Source: Brachypterus glaber
Taxonomy: Eukaryota > Arthropoda > Insecta > Coleoptera > Kateretidae
DNA length: 64,000 bases
Reading direction: 5' to 3'
Assembly (NCBI GenBank): GCA_958510825.1
Contig: OY294050.1
Coordinates: 7,541,340-7,605,339 of the forward strand
Below the pieces are notes generated by a model that was not told the DNA's origin, ran no database searches, and saw only the letters and a list, made by a program, of their open reading frames with translations. The position numbers and the translations under genes were made by a program. This document shows, piece after piece, positions 21,616-36,600 of this stretch (its first letter is position 1; each line of letters starts with the position of its first letter).

Positions 21616-24600
21616 ATGTCCGATGAACGTAGAAAAATTAATAAACATTGCACAGGAACCGTGCCTAAAATAAAACAACGTAATATAACGACGTATCAAC
21701 AAGATATGACGAACAATTTGGTGAGTAGTACAATAAATGGTATGTCGTAGGATTGTTCTAAAAATAAACTTTTAAAATTAGATTATGAATGTATTTCTCG
21801 TTTGTTTAACGTTTTATAGGCATCAGAGCAGCATTTGGAATGTACCAATTTAAATAGAAATTCCAGAAGGAACTTTCGTAACAATTATTTCACTATGGAT
21901 GGTCCTTTGGATGATATAAATCGATCGGTGAACATTAATGGTATGTTTTTAAACTATTATTATTATTATTAATAATAATAAAAGAAAATAGGATTGCAAG
22001 ACACATACCTTTTGATTTATAAATATTTTTACAGGAACATGTTCTTATAATATAATAATTTTAGGAAATGGTAGAATGACAGAAAGTTCAAGTTCTTCAA
22101 CCTCAAGAAGAAATTCCTCAACTTTAAAGTGTGATAATGTTACAAAATGTCCAGATAAAAAGCAAATTGAGGATAAATTATCACAAATCAGAGAATATTT
22201 AAGAATAACAAGCTCTTTGATGAGCACGATGAAAAATACAGATGATCAGGTATGTTCTTTTTTGAATAAACATTAAAAAAAAAAACATCCACTGTACAAA
22301 GAACTTATGAAATTAAATCTAGAGGGGTTTTTAATTATTTCTTTATTAACTTTCATAGCAAATAAATTTATTTGTTTAGGCATGTAGATATGAGGGGGGG
22401 TAGAGGGGTATTTACCCCCCAAGAATCACTCAGGGACAAAGCTTTTTTTTCAAAAGGGTGCTTTTTTGGCTTGGTAGGGGCGCCATACTTTGTAGAAACG
22501 GTCAGGGAGAAAGCTTTTATTTGGAGGGTTTTTTTTGTTTGTTTAGGTAGGGGCGCCAATTTTTGTAGAAACACTCAGGGGCAAAGCTTTTTTTTTCTGA
22601 GGGTTTTTTTGTTTTGGTAGGGGTGCTAAATTTTGTAGAAACGGTCAGAGACAACAAAGCTTTTTTTTTGTAGGGTGTTTTTTTTTGTTGTTTTGGTATG
22701 GGCGCCAATTTTTGTAGAAATGCTCAAGAACAAGGTTTTTTTTTCGGAGGGTGTTATTTTCTTTTGGTAGGGGTGCCAAAAGCCCTAAGGTGGGCGCCAA
22801 ATTTAATAAAAATGTTACCTCCCCCAAGAAAAAAATCCTATCTACACACCTGTTTGTTTATGTACTAGAATTCCTAAATATTTAGAACCAGAGTATGTAT
22901 GGTTTATAATATAGGCAAAATAAAGATACAAGTGACCATTGTTTTTGAGTAAACATAAAATAAAAATAGTCCAAAATTTTATGTTGATCACATTTAGAAT
23001 GCATTTTTAACTTGTGTTTTTTAACATTTTACTCTAACTGGTCATATCACATCCTTGTATCCTTATTTTGCCTATAGTTGCTTCATTTTTCAAATCTGCA
23101 GTCAAACGATGATGGCGAATGTGTAAATCTGAGCAAAATGATCAACGATTTGACTGACAGTGAGTCCAAGTTGATAGATATTTTAAATAGTATGGATCTT
23201 GAAGATAATGATGGTGTTCAGGTGAAAACTGTTGTGGTTTTGCTTATAAGTGTGTAATTATTTTTATAGTCCAGTGTGAAAAGTAAATTTTGTATTTATA
23301 AAATGCAAAACATTACATGTCCTAATTATTTTTTTTAATAATACTGGGCTTTGATAATATGTATTTTATACATTTTGTGTTGCTGAATCCGAATTCGGTC
23401 GAAAAATGTTACTGTAACGTCTGTTTTTTGAGATATGTAGGACCAAAAAGGTCGAAAATATATTTTTTTACATTGTTATATCAAAGACTGGACATGATAA
23501 TAAGAATATGGGTGGACTGATTTTTTTAACCAAATGCACAGTTTTTATGGGATAATAAAAGCAGTTTTGTCCTAGTAGTCAGGTTATGGGCCCACTCACC
23601 TTAAGGACACCAAATCTGTAATCTGTAGATCAGTTTCCTAGCTGTGCCACTGATCTAGTGTCCCTAACTCACCCAACTAAAAAATTACCATCCTTGTTAA
23701 ATATTTTAATTTGGTATCTTTAATTTATTTTTTTACCAGAGTGTATACCATTTTTTTATTGAACATTATAATGTTAACAATAATTAACTGTTAATATTAA
23801 TTAATTTTAGATACTGCATTTATTTGGATTAATCTACCCAAGACCAAAAATACGCGGTTCGCCTGGGCCATTTTAAATAAAAATTTCTTGGACCCCTGCA
23901 TTTTTTGAACTAAAACATATCTGTTGACATAAAAATCAATTCCCATTTGAAAAAAAATCGTAAAAGATACACTTTTTTAGACAGGTAAAAAAACGTTTTT
24001 TTGAGTAATAGGGTGTGTCAAACAATTCCGAATTTCGAAATCGAAAACGCTCTCTGGCTCAAAAAAACGGTGGCCACTCAAAAATGAGCCAAATCGATTA
24101 ATTTTTAGATGTAGCTCAAAGCACTCAAACTTTAAAGTATTACATAACGCAAATTTTGATCATTTTGGACCACCCACCTGTAACGCTATATTCCTATACA
24201 ATTAACATGAGCGTAACACTCCAAAATGACCTCCACCCCCCAGGAGCGTTACGTAATACTTGAACGTTCCCTTACTCAAAAAAACGTTTTTTATCTATCT
24301 AAAAAAGTGTATCTTTTACGATTTTCTTTCAAATGAGAATTGATTTCTTATGTCATCAGGTATGTTTTAGTCAAAAAAATGTAGGGGTCCACGAAATTTT
24401 CATTTAAAATCGCCCAGGTAAAAAGTGAATAGTCGCTTTTCAAATGTTTGAAAAATAAAATTATACAAAAATAAATCCTCCTATTTTTTTGCAAAATTGC
24501 GTGAGTAAAAAATTGAATCAAGGATATAAATAGTGGTTTGGACTTTTAGTGATATTTGGATGTGCTTTTAATAATTTTCGACATTTTATGTCTTACAAAT

Positions 24601-27600
24601 AATTATAAGAAAATGTTTTTAAAAACTGAAAGTTTGTTTAAAGTTATAATGAAAGTACGTTTTTTATTCCAAATGTGCTAGAATTTTACATTACCTGAGC
24701 TTGTAATACCATAAATTTTATTTTCTAATTAAAATTATGAATTAGTATTATTTTAACTTGCCGAAAAAATTCTGCCACTTCGTTTACTAACTTTTATTGA
24801 TCACTGCGTTATATTGCTTCATTTTTACAAAACATTTGTAGATTGATGATTTAGTTTCCCTTTTTAGGGCTTTTCTTCTTCTTTTTACTATTTTTTTAAA
24901 TTTTAAAATAATGTTTGGATTTATATTATCAATTAAATGAATTTAAAACAGATAGTTAACCTTACATAGAGAATTAAATTTATTCTGACAACCATAAAAC
25001 AAGAAAAAAATGAGCATCAACTATGACCTGTGAAGAGTATACTAGTAATGTCGAAGCATCGCATATATTTACAAAGCTTGCTAGTTTTAAAAAAAAATGT
25101 ATTCAGAATTATTTTTTTTAGATTGTCGAAGTAAATGGCTCAGATGTAGCCTCAGAGCCCAGTGCGTCCGGCTCTAGAGGCTCTAGATTAGCCATTAATG
25201 AGCTAAATCTAGACACAACCACTCAGGATCTTGAAAACTTGAAGGAACAACAAATGAATCTGTTGCAGCTGCAACAAAAGGCGGAAAATAAACTGCGAGA
25301 TGCCAGACTCGTTCACGAAAAACTAATGCATTCAAACAGTAAGTAAATTAAAAAGATCGGAAACGTAAAACCCATAAAAACATTCATGTTTGCGGTGTGA
25401 TTATTTTTTAAAATTGAAGTTATGGCTGAGAAGTTTTTTCTCTTTATTCACTACCCTTCAAGCGATTTGGCTAAAATAGATGCACCATTAGGCCATTACA
25501 CCTACCCTCTAGTTATATGCGATCTCGAATTCTTGATCACAGACAGCCAGATATAGAAAATACTCTCAAAAGCCCGAAAACTTTGAAAAACGTCGAAAAA
25601 AGTGAAAAAATCGAAAAAAAATTGATAACCCAGGGACACTTCATAAGTTGCCTGCCTCAAAAGTCTTAAAATATTGAGAAAAGTGGAAAATTTGAAAAAA
25701 AAAACAGGTTGATCTTTTTTTTGCAAATTATGTTCTTTTCTAGGCGGGAATCAATCGAAAAATATCACAAAAAAGATCGAGAAAAATGTAAATCCTGAAG
25801 ATTTTGATTCGGCGATTAAAGAGCTGGAAGAGAGAGCGAAAAGACTGAACGTGAACGAACCACGGCGTAGCACTAACATTCAGGTAAGAATAACAATAAT
25901 ATATTGTAATAATTTTCACTATGCGGCGATTTCAAAGAACTTTTACCTCAAGAACGAACATGATGAAATCTACCTTATGCTTTTTTTGAAGCGTGAACCA
26001 ACTACGGTGAGGGGCTGGTGGGGAGTGACTATTGTTTACACTTAGTACGCGTAAGAAAGAATGTGTAAACTCATAGTCTAATGTCGTAAAATGACTGACA
26101 GGGGTACAGTGTTGCCGATTGGAAACATATACTTTGGATATTTTATTGTAAATTTTAAGAAACATTAGTTCTGTATGAGTTTTATATGAACTAGTAGTTT
26201 AATTTTAATAGATTTAAATATACTATATTATTAAACATAATTATAGTATACACAATAAAGTTTTTTACATTTTTAATTTAAGTATAATGATTTAAATTCA
26301 TGATAAGGTGGAAACTACGCAACATCGCTACTAGGTAGCCTACATTTTACACAACAAAGCTGTATCGAGTTTCTGTTATTAAATAAACAAACAAAAAGAT
26401 GACACCTTCATAAACATTGGTCTGAAATTACTTCTTGAGATAAAAGTTCTTTGGGCGATTTGTAAAGTATTTCCAAATAAGCTATATTTTTTAAAAATTG
26501 GGCGCCAAATACGTTACAAACGCCGATTTACACTGAAGCATTTGGGCTGTTTTGTATTTCAATCAACATAACCAAGCCAAGATTTTATATTCGGTATAAA
26601 ATATATCAATGATTCTGTATAAACCAAACCAATAAATACTTCTCAATTCAAATAAGTATTTCAATTTTTCATGAGAATTTGTGTTAATTCGTAGGTTTTT
26701 ATAACAAAAATAATGATAATTTATTGGGTTTAGAAACAATAAAAATAGTTAAAACAATTTTAGACCTACCTGATGATTTTTAATTCACATCCCCATTGAG
26801 GGCCTCACAAATACGGAAATTTCAATATAATGTTGTCAATCGCAAAATAACTTGTTTCTCATAAACTGAGAAGTTATGTCACTGGATACCTAAAAACACA
26901 TTATTTTACACAGTAGCTAGTTTTGATATGAAAACAAGGAGAATTATTAAACCTTTTAACTAAAAACACCTGTCTGTAAAAATAATTCCTGTAGAAGACA
27001 AATTTGCTTATAAAATCGCTTTTATATTATTATAATTTATATTCCCGTTAACAGCACATGTCAACGTTTTTACGGTTGTGTAAACTGGCTTATGACGCAC
27101 GTGCATCTTTCGTTTCCATAGTAACTTAAAGATTGTTTACAAGCGGGAAGGTTTAAAAAAATATACCTTTAATGGGATTGTTATGATTATGATTGTTATG
27201 AATGAATTGTTCATTCATAATAATTCTTTGATGATTCATTCTTTTTTTTTCAAATTTCAAAAAGTGCCTTCGATCGTTTGCTATGAACTCACTCGGCTTC
27301 CGCCTCGTGCGTCTGTATCAAACTCGTTACAAAATTACACTTTCTTAGCTTGTTAGGTAGTATATCGTGTGTTTTTTTGCCAGGACAACATCTTAGCAGA
27401 AGTGGACCGTCTTCACAATCAAATAATCGTTTTACATAACGCGAACGAAGAGAGGGAACATCTCATAGAAGTGTTGGACAACAGAGATGCCGAGTTGCGT
27501 AGTCAGCACCAGGAGTTGCAAAGCAAATTGCTCGAGTTGCAGAACAAAAAACAACACGTCGACAGTTTGGTTGCACAGTTGCAGATCATTGATAATGAGG

Positions 27601-30600
27601 AGGAGCCTGATGAAGTTGGTGAGTTTTTTTTTAAATGTATTTTCACCATTACTTTAAGAAAAGTATTGTTTTTGTGAGCAGTATTTTTTTCTATTACTTG
27701 TTTAGAATGTAGACAAAAAAATACATATTTACCATGAAATATTTAACTATTTAATTTAAAGTGTTGCGTTAAAAATACATAAAGTTTATTAAGTTTTACT
27801 GGCTTGCCAACGCAAACCAAGAGTTAATCCTGCTAGTAGGAGATCTACACATTATAAAACCATTAACAATAGAATCTTAGGTGCTCGGTTTCGGAAGATA
27901 ATGGACTTTTGTCCTTAGAAATGACCATAGCGGACTTAATAAAACTTTATTTTATACTATTTCTGAATATTCTATACAAGTTTTGGTCAGAGATTTTAAA
28001 TCCGTTCACATAAATAGTCTATCAATTCTCAATTCGGAAAAAATAGTTTCAGATGTATTTGGTAGGTTATTTTCTAAAAAAAATGTAGTGCAGTGTATTA
28101 AATATCTGCATAATGTGTCAGAACAATAATTCAGTAATAATAAGTGTTTGACAAATAATTTGACATTAATTGATACACTAATATGCATATTTTTTGAGAA
28201 AATAAGATGCAAAAAACCTCAGTGATACTGTTTTTCAACATGGAAATCAATAGACCGTTTCTGTGAATGGATTTAAATTCTCTGATCAAAATTTATATAG
28301 TATAAGCTAAAACAGTATAAAATGAATAACTATTAAGTCGACTGTGGTCGTTTCTGATGAAAAAAGTCCATTATCTTCCGAAACCGAGCACCTCAGATTT
28401 AACTGTCAATGATTTTATAATGTGTAGACTTTCGGTTTCGCCGGAAGTGGCAAATATGTTTTTTTTTTCGCTGGACCAATCGGTTGGTGGAGGATGTCCA
28501 GGCCCGGGGGGTGGTAATGTAACCCCAAAAGGAAGCTTCATCGTTAAAAATAACCTTGCCCCAGTCTCGATCGATGTTCCCTTGGACCACGCGAGTCGTT
28601 TTTCTCTCTGTGGTTTACTCAACGAAGGTTTCTTTATTGTATTTCGCCACTTTAAGTCGTGAGCCTGGAGATGAGTACGAATTGTTTCATGTGATATATC
28701 CAAACCTTTCTGCATCAGTTTTTTTGCGCAGGGTTAATTGAGGATTCTGCGAAAACATGTTTAAAATCATTTTTTCGTGCTTAGCCGACACCTTTCCTGT
28801 TGAGCCACGATCTGGTAAGTCATCAACATTTTTCGTTTTTAAGTATCGTTTTACCCACTTGTTGACGAATGTCTATGACTTTCCCATATACTTTGAAGCC
28901 GCTGTAGGCGTCATTTTCGGACCTTTCGGGTGCAACCAGAGGAAGACAGCCTCGAACCGTGATGCGTAATTTTAAAAACTCTTGGGTCACTAAAAATAAG
29001 GTTCAGAAAAAGTCTCTTTGTACAAAGCATTGTCGGTCAGGAAGTATAGTCGTGACATTTTAAGAATGCAAATGGTAGGAATTATCACGGACAAACTTAA
29101 TAGTATCCATCTCTTTTATTACTACGGCGTATCACGAAGCGAGCGCTAAAACGTTGGTTGAAGTAAGATACACCGTACGTCCACAGGAAATTGCGCTTAC
29201 ACTAAAGGATACAACAAGAATATTAGCGTCTTAACTTAAAATGTGCACAATCAACATCTCATAGGCGCCGTGTTTTGTTATTTCATTTATTTTTTCTGTG
29301 ATTTACAAGTGATTTTATAAATATTACTGTGGTCGAATCCACACTCCAGCCGGTATAGGGCACTACTTGATACGGACCGCATTCGCATTCTTAAAATGAC
29401 ACGACTGAAAAAACAAGTAGGGCTCTCTCTTACCGACTACACGTTATGGGCGACACGCTCTTACTTGACCGACTGTATACTTATGTTTTATTAGGTGGAC
29501 AAGTGCGCAAGATTGTTACAATGAAGGACCAATTGAACAAGCTAAAAGACATGTTAGAAATAGTGAAATCTACCGAACAAGTGGTGCAGGATTCCAACGA
29601 CTCGCAGGAGGCAAACGAACTGGCCAGCAATATTTGCACCACGGCCGAAAATTTCTTGCTGAACGATTTTCATAACGTAAAAACGCAGCCACAACAAAGT
29701 AATGATTCAAATGTTTTAAGGTAATTTTATGAATTAATACTATTATTACCTATTACCTGCGCTAGAATAATATTATACGGTAGTTTCGAATTTCCAAAAA
29801 AAAAATCAAAAATCGTTCTAGACAAAAAATTCTTGGAAATAAATTTGTTTCATGAAAAAATAAGTCTGTCTGTCTGTTCGAAGTCACGATTTTTGTGAAC
29901 ACGATAACTCGAGAACGAATAATCCGATCGACTTGAAATTTTTAGGATAAATCAAGTTCTACGAGGGGATTAATGCTATTTAATATTATTTTTTTATTAG
30001 TGAAAACCGCAATTCTCTAGGTTAAATGGTTTTTGAGTTATTGCACGCCAATATAAAATTTTTGACAAATTAAAAAATTTTAAGAAAAATTAAAAAAATC
30101 ATATTTTCGACTCGGGGCGTTAAAAAAATTCCGTGGAGGTTTTTCTCTAACATCGATGGGCTTCGCATAAAAAAATAATCAGCTAAATCCATGACGCAAG
30201 CCCTGCCTGAATCACGCGGATATCATCAGTTAATCCTATTCTTCTCTAAATATTCTCTTGTAGATCAAAACAGGTTAACACAAATTCCAGAGAACAACAA
30301 TCTCGAGGTACTAAGCCAAGAACAGGTTCCATAAACGAAAAGTTAGCTTTACAAGCCGAGTTGGAATCCAAAAAACGAGAACTGGAAGATCTTATGGGAA
30401 AACATAAGGGTAACATTTTATTATAAAATTTTTATAATATGTAAATTGTCTGTGTTTATGGACTTGGGACTTTTGGAGGGCGTTTGATTTAATTCATTAT
30501 TATATTATTCAAACATCGTCCTAGACAAAAAATCTTTGGATATAAATTTGTTTCATAAAAAAATAAACAACTTTTTTTTTTGAAATGTCTGTCTGTCTGT

Positions 30601-33600
30601 CCGCCCGATGTCACAATTTTTGTAGACACGATAACTCAAGAACGAATTATCCTATTTACTTGAAATTTTCAGGAAAAATCAAGTTTTACGAGGGGAAGAT
30701 CCCTATTGTTTTTAAAAGTAATACCGCCAAAAACAAAACAGTTATGGGGGGTTAAACTTTTAAAAAAATAGAAAAAGGCTGAAAGAAAATTCGAATTAAC
30801 GTAACTTTTTCAGAAAAAAATCTTTTTATTATAAGAATCAATTTTACCAATTTTGAAAGTAATCCCCCCAAAAATAAAAATATTATAGGGGGTTAAACTT
30901 AAAAAAAAATAAAAAAAAACTATCATTTTCAATTTTTTTTTGTTTTTCACAAAAAGAAAATAAAAAAATTTTGAATTTTTGGACTTTTTGAAGCTATTTT
31001 TTCGAAATAAATTCTTTTTTCGTTTTCCCAAAAAGAAAATTTGAACAAAAATGTTTGAAAAACTTTAAAAAAATTCAAAGTTTTTTTGAAATTTATTTTT
31101 TTGAATTTTTTTTTATTTTTCGTTTTTCAAAAAAAGACCTTTTTTTAATGTAATTCTTTTTTTTATTTTTTTAACATTATTTTTTTAAGTATTTAAGAAT
31201 TTGGAAAAATTCAATACACCATTTACTGTGAATAATATATAATGTAATGCGTAGCATTACATATCTTCACGGCTTGTTTGATTTTAGCTGGAACCTCCAA
31301 TTTAAACCACGACATAGGCAGTATGGACACCAAATCTGAATTTAGCTGTACCAATTCTGTGAATGAATTGCCCTGGATCCCTTTTACTCAAGGTGCCATC
31401 AGCAACCAGTTGTCCAGGTATACTAGGCTCTCAAAATATAAGAGATTTATTTTTAGCTTCAAACGCTTTTTCCGGCGGTGTCAAGGTTCATTGACACCAG
31501 TAGTCCAGTCAGAACGTCTTATACGTTCTACTACATCTGTACTTAAATATAATAAAATTTAATTACTCTTCTATTTTAAAATAATCTTTTTTAAATGTAA
31601 ACATTCTACTATATTATATCTGGCGCATACTTTAAATTTAACTATTGTAATAATCTTTGAAGTAGTTAAGTACCCTAGATATATACGGTGTTTGCCAACA
31701 AGGAACGTATATCCGGAAATAAGCCCTTTTGATGATGGACATACTGAATAGGGAACAAAAAAAGCACCAATAAAATTTTAATGCTGCAGAGTAGGCAAAA
31801 TATGAAATCTCTATAATCTATAATAACACGAGAACCGGGGTTGAATTATATGAATTTTGGTACAATTTGCGTTACGTAATACTTGAATGTTCCCTTTTCA
31901 TGTTTTGTGATGTAGAATCATCCCCTTTATTTTCTGCTAAAAGACTGCAAACACCGGGTATAAGACTCACGATGCGTCAAGAATACTGAAAAATTTTGTA
32001 GAACATTTTGTAGTATCCACAACGCTATTTTTGTCAAAATAACTATTAATTTTTTTTTAAATAACTATAAAAGTCATAATAATGGTGTAGGTCGCTTGCA
32101 AAACAACTTTACACTACGATATTTTAAGAACGCTTTGACACAGATACTTGATACTTTTTGACCAAAAATTTTCAACATGGCAAAAAACTTTTGTTCAAAA
32201 TTTCAAGTCTCTATAATGTATAATAATGTATAATGTTTGTTTTTAACCTCGTACTATTCTACTTAATTAAGCATCCCATAAGTCCAGGACTTGTGTGGGC
32301 TAGTAGTAGAGGGAACCACCGGCTTTAATTGACTTTCGAACCAATATATCTAGGGAGTACGCCTTCGCCAAATTTCAATTATTAATTAACTGAAAAAGGC
32401 AATCGGAGCCAGTGAGGTTTGAACTCACGATCATTAGATCAGTGTCAGGCTATATTGATGCCATTGACCGCTGAGCTAAATCTCCCATGTCAAGGCGTTC
32501 TTGAAATGTCGTAGTGTAAAGTTCTTTTGCTAGCGATCTTCATCATTAATACGAGTTTATTGTGTAGTGATGATTGTCAAGATGACATCAATTCATATTC
32601 CGACCCCCTGGACCACCATAACCCCATATTCGTCGCCCCCTACAACTATTCTCCGGCAAATACTACGAAACGGCGGCCGGACAGCAGACCCATTCCAACC
32701 GAATACGTTCCAGAATATGAACAAAGATACTCGGTGACCCCAGATCGAAATTTAAGGAACTCCACTGGAGCTGGAAGCTCCAGAGAGTATGTCAGGGAGA
32801 GGCCTAGGTCTAATTGTGACCAAGAAAGCAAATCACAGGTAAATATAACATGACTACTATGGTCTGTTTTTTCAAGCAAGATAGTAAATTCGCACAGTGA
32901 ATATTTTTAAAACAGATTCGAATATTGGATGTACGAATATTCTGCGTAGTTTATTTTACAAAACATAACTATATTCTATACACAACCCAGGTAGCAAAAT
33001 AACATGACATTCACGTGAAAGCCACGTTAATATGTGACATGTGATGTTAAGATTGTAGTCTCATTTAACAAGAATGTAGCATGGTGGGGATGTCCTAAGT
33101 CCGCCCCTAATAACATCACACAATGACATCCCGAAAATAACGTGTTTGTGACATCATAAATCCACATTCCTGTTATATCTAATATCTTATGGATGCCGTT
33201 ACTGTTACTTTAATATTTAAATAATATCCTAGGATATTAGCTTTTTCTAAATTAAAACCATTAAAAACGCTATAACCCTATAAAAAAATCGGATTTAAAA
33301 TCAATCAGTAATTGAAACAATCACAGATTGAAACAGATAGATTCTAAATACGAAATTGCAGATTAAGCGTAGAATATATTCCTTTAATCCGTGTCCGTGG
33401 TCTTGAGAAGCCCGGCTTGGCTAATTATCCGGAAGGGAAAGGCCAAAAATAAAGAGAGAGAGAAGCCCGGCAGAGCCCCCTATCCATTGGAAATCGTATA
33501 ATGTGTATACAATTTCCTTATAATAATTTACTCTATCAACATCATCTTATATCGATTTTTTTGCTTCGAACGTCGGTGAGAAGCAAAATAACATGACATT

Positions 33601-36600
33601 CACGTGAAAGCCACGTTAATATGTGACATGCGATATATTCACAGCGTTGTTAATTATTTGTTATTAAATAACATGTTTGTCACGTCACACGTGTTACGTT
33701 GCAAATGTGATGTTAAATAGATGTTATTTTTCAATATTATGTGATGTTATGATTTAGTTTAAAAATACACCCAAAAGTGATGTTAATTTCTTGTAACATA
33801 ACATCCCTTGCTACCTGGGAAACATATACTATTCAAACCTGTTGTAAAAATATTTGCTCTGCGATTTTTAATTTACTATCTTGCTTGATGAAACGGACCA
33901 TAGATCCAAATAAAGACACTTCATATCCGAATATTGTGATGTTTTTATTATCTCATACAGGGTGTTTCAGAGTGTTTCCAAAATCTCTTAGGGGTGATCA
34001 TATCTCCTCAAAATAATGCTATAAGTTAATATAAAACTTTTGGCTACTCTGAGATATTTTTCCCAAGATGAAATAGAAAAATCAATTTTTTTGGATAACT
34101 TTTTACTTTGTATTGTTTTTTAACAATTTTTTTACAGTTGTTTAAAAAATTAATGCGCATCGAATGATTTTAACAGAAGTTTTAAAAGTTATCAGGAAAG
34201 TCAGGGGCGTTATGGTTCCAAACCGCTAAGTTTCTAGAGTTAAACATTTTAGACTTTTGATTTAGATTCTGTGATCAGTTTTGATGAAAAAAGTACTCTA
34301 CGAAAAATTCTATAAAATGAAGCGTTTCCGAGAAAATGGACTTTTTAATCCAAAGGACTGTAAAAAAATATTTTTATCCAATACATACAGATAATAAGAC
34401 AATTACCAGATTTATTTTAAATAGATAAACTCAATAATAACCCCCGCGTGGCTTTTACTTTATTGAGTGGATAATTATTTATTTTACCCACTCAACTGTC
34501 ACTTGTCAAATTATTTTCTTGTAAATGTCATTAAAATTTTTAATAAAAATACGAATTCCTAAGCTATTTATTGGATAAAACCTTGCATGTCACTCATGGG
34601 TAAACCAATATTGCCCTCTCGAACATTAACCTGCTTGGCTGATGCCTTGCAGGTTAATTTTCTCATGGGCAATATCTTACTTTACCCACTATACCATAAA
34701 TAACTATTATATATAGATTTGATTTTTATCTAAGGGGCGAATATCTCAAAGGAGTGGACCCTAGTCGAACATTTCATAAAAACTTTTTATTTCATTTTGA
34801 TGAGATACAAACATTTTTAAAATAATTTATAGCATTTTTGAAATAATATAAAAATATTTTTTTTACAGTTCTCCTGCCTTTGGATTAAAAAATGCCTTTT
34901 TCTCGGAAACGCTTCATTTTATCGAATTAGAGTACTTTTTTGATCAAAATTGCTGACTGAATGTAGAGAAAGTAACTAAAAGTCTAAAATTTGTAATTTG
35001 TAAACTTAGGGGTTTGGAACCATAACGAAAGTCCGCGCCTGACTTTTTCTGACAACTTTCGAAACTTCTGTCGAAAACGATCGATGCGCATTCATTTTCT
35101 TAAAAAACTCTATTTTTTTAAACAATAAAAAGTAAAAAAGTATATATTTAGAGGAAAATATCTTCGAGTAGGGGAGCCATTGCCAAAAAAAATATATGAA
35201 CTTGTGGCATTATTTTGAGGAGAATTAATTACCCCAAAGAGATTTTGGAAACATTCTGAGACACCCTGTATACATGGTGTTTCAGTTAAAACTCCCAGAG
35301 CCAATTACACAAAAACTAAGAGATATTTAAGATAGGATTTATAAAATTTTAACTATATGGTATAGGCGTCTCCACGCTTTAAAATATTTTTCGACGGCTA
35401 AAATTGCAGTTATCTCAAAAACTCTTAAATTATTCGGTTTTAGGTAATTACAAAAAAATATTAAAATTTAAAGTCGATGCATTGACTAATTATTTCGCAT
35501 TTGTAATGTATTTTTCAGGTCAAAAAACAACTGCAACTGATCAAAAGCGTCTGCGAATCGATGCTGGATCAATCAACACCCCCCAGCAACAACTTTCCAC
35601 CAAACAACCAGCAACAAGGCAACAACCATCCTATACAACTGCGTAATAACTTAACCCCCTCTCCCTTGTACTCGGAACCGCGGAGATTCGCTTCTCCCAA
35701 CCCGGCGGGAGACCCCCAACATTGGCCGGTCCAAGATATGGCAAGCTATCAGAGTTGGCTGACGACGAACACTCTACACACGCAGTCGTTTATGCTGAAC
35801 ACTTTGAACCAGTGTTGCCAGATGTTGTGGCTGCAACAGAGGGAGTTGCAAGCTTTGAGGAGCAGTCTGAGTTTGGTGAGTTTAAAAACACCAAATTTCT
35901 TGATCTAATCAAATTAAAAAAAAAAAAAATTGGGAATCCTTGGGACTTTTTTGCCCAAAACTTTTTTATCTGCAGATTTTTTGATATTTTCCTAATAAAA
36001 TATTAATGTTTAATTAAAAATACATAAAAAAGGTACTTTTTGTGTAACACCGTAGGGCTAACCGTTTTCGCGAAAGTTGCAATTAAAGAGGCAATATCAC
36101 GTTCTGAGCATCAAAAATAGGAAGTAAAAAATGCACCAATAACAATTTCAATACTGCAGAGAGATTCTACACAAGTTGTTTCAACTTCCGAAACCGAGCA
36201 TCTCAGATTCTACTGTTCATGGTTTTATAATGTGGAGACATTCTTCTAACAGGATTAACTCTTGGTTTGCGTTGGCAAGTCTCTTATACTTAACTCTGTG
36301 TGGTTCATTAGTACTTTTATAAGGACTATAATTGCCCAATTAGGGTATGTGACTAATTATGGTCACCTAATTTGGGTTCTATGATTAAATTTTACATTAA
36401 AAAATAAGTGATATTTTTAGTTGTGGCCATTTGACAGCATTAGGCCATAATATATCTTTGGGTCTTATTATATCGGAAATAAATATGTACATCATTCGCA
36501 ATAATTGTTTATTAACCGAGTTATTCACATTTAATTTTTTTTACCTTACAATCAAGATGACTTTACACCATCATCTTGCTTGAAATATTCGCTTGATTAT

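Noticed and set aside
22410..22810. CRISPR-like array
   Set aside because: Eukaryotic intron; the units are degenerate, abutting and lack constant repeats with unique spacers.
32400..32488. tRNA gene on the minus strand
   Set aside because: Pol III boxes are present but the arms do not close into a cloverleaf, and the sequence is joined to a SINE body shared with 43635-43857.
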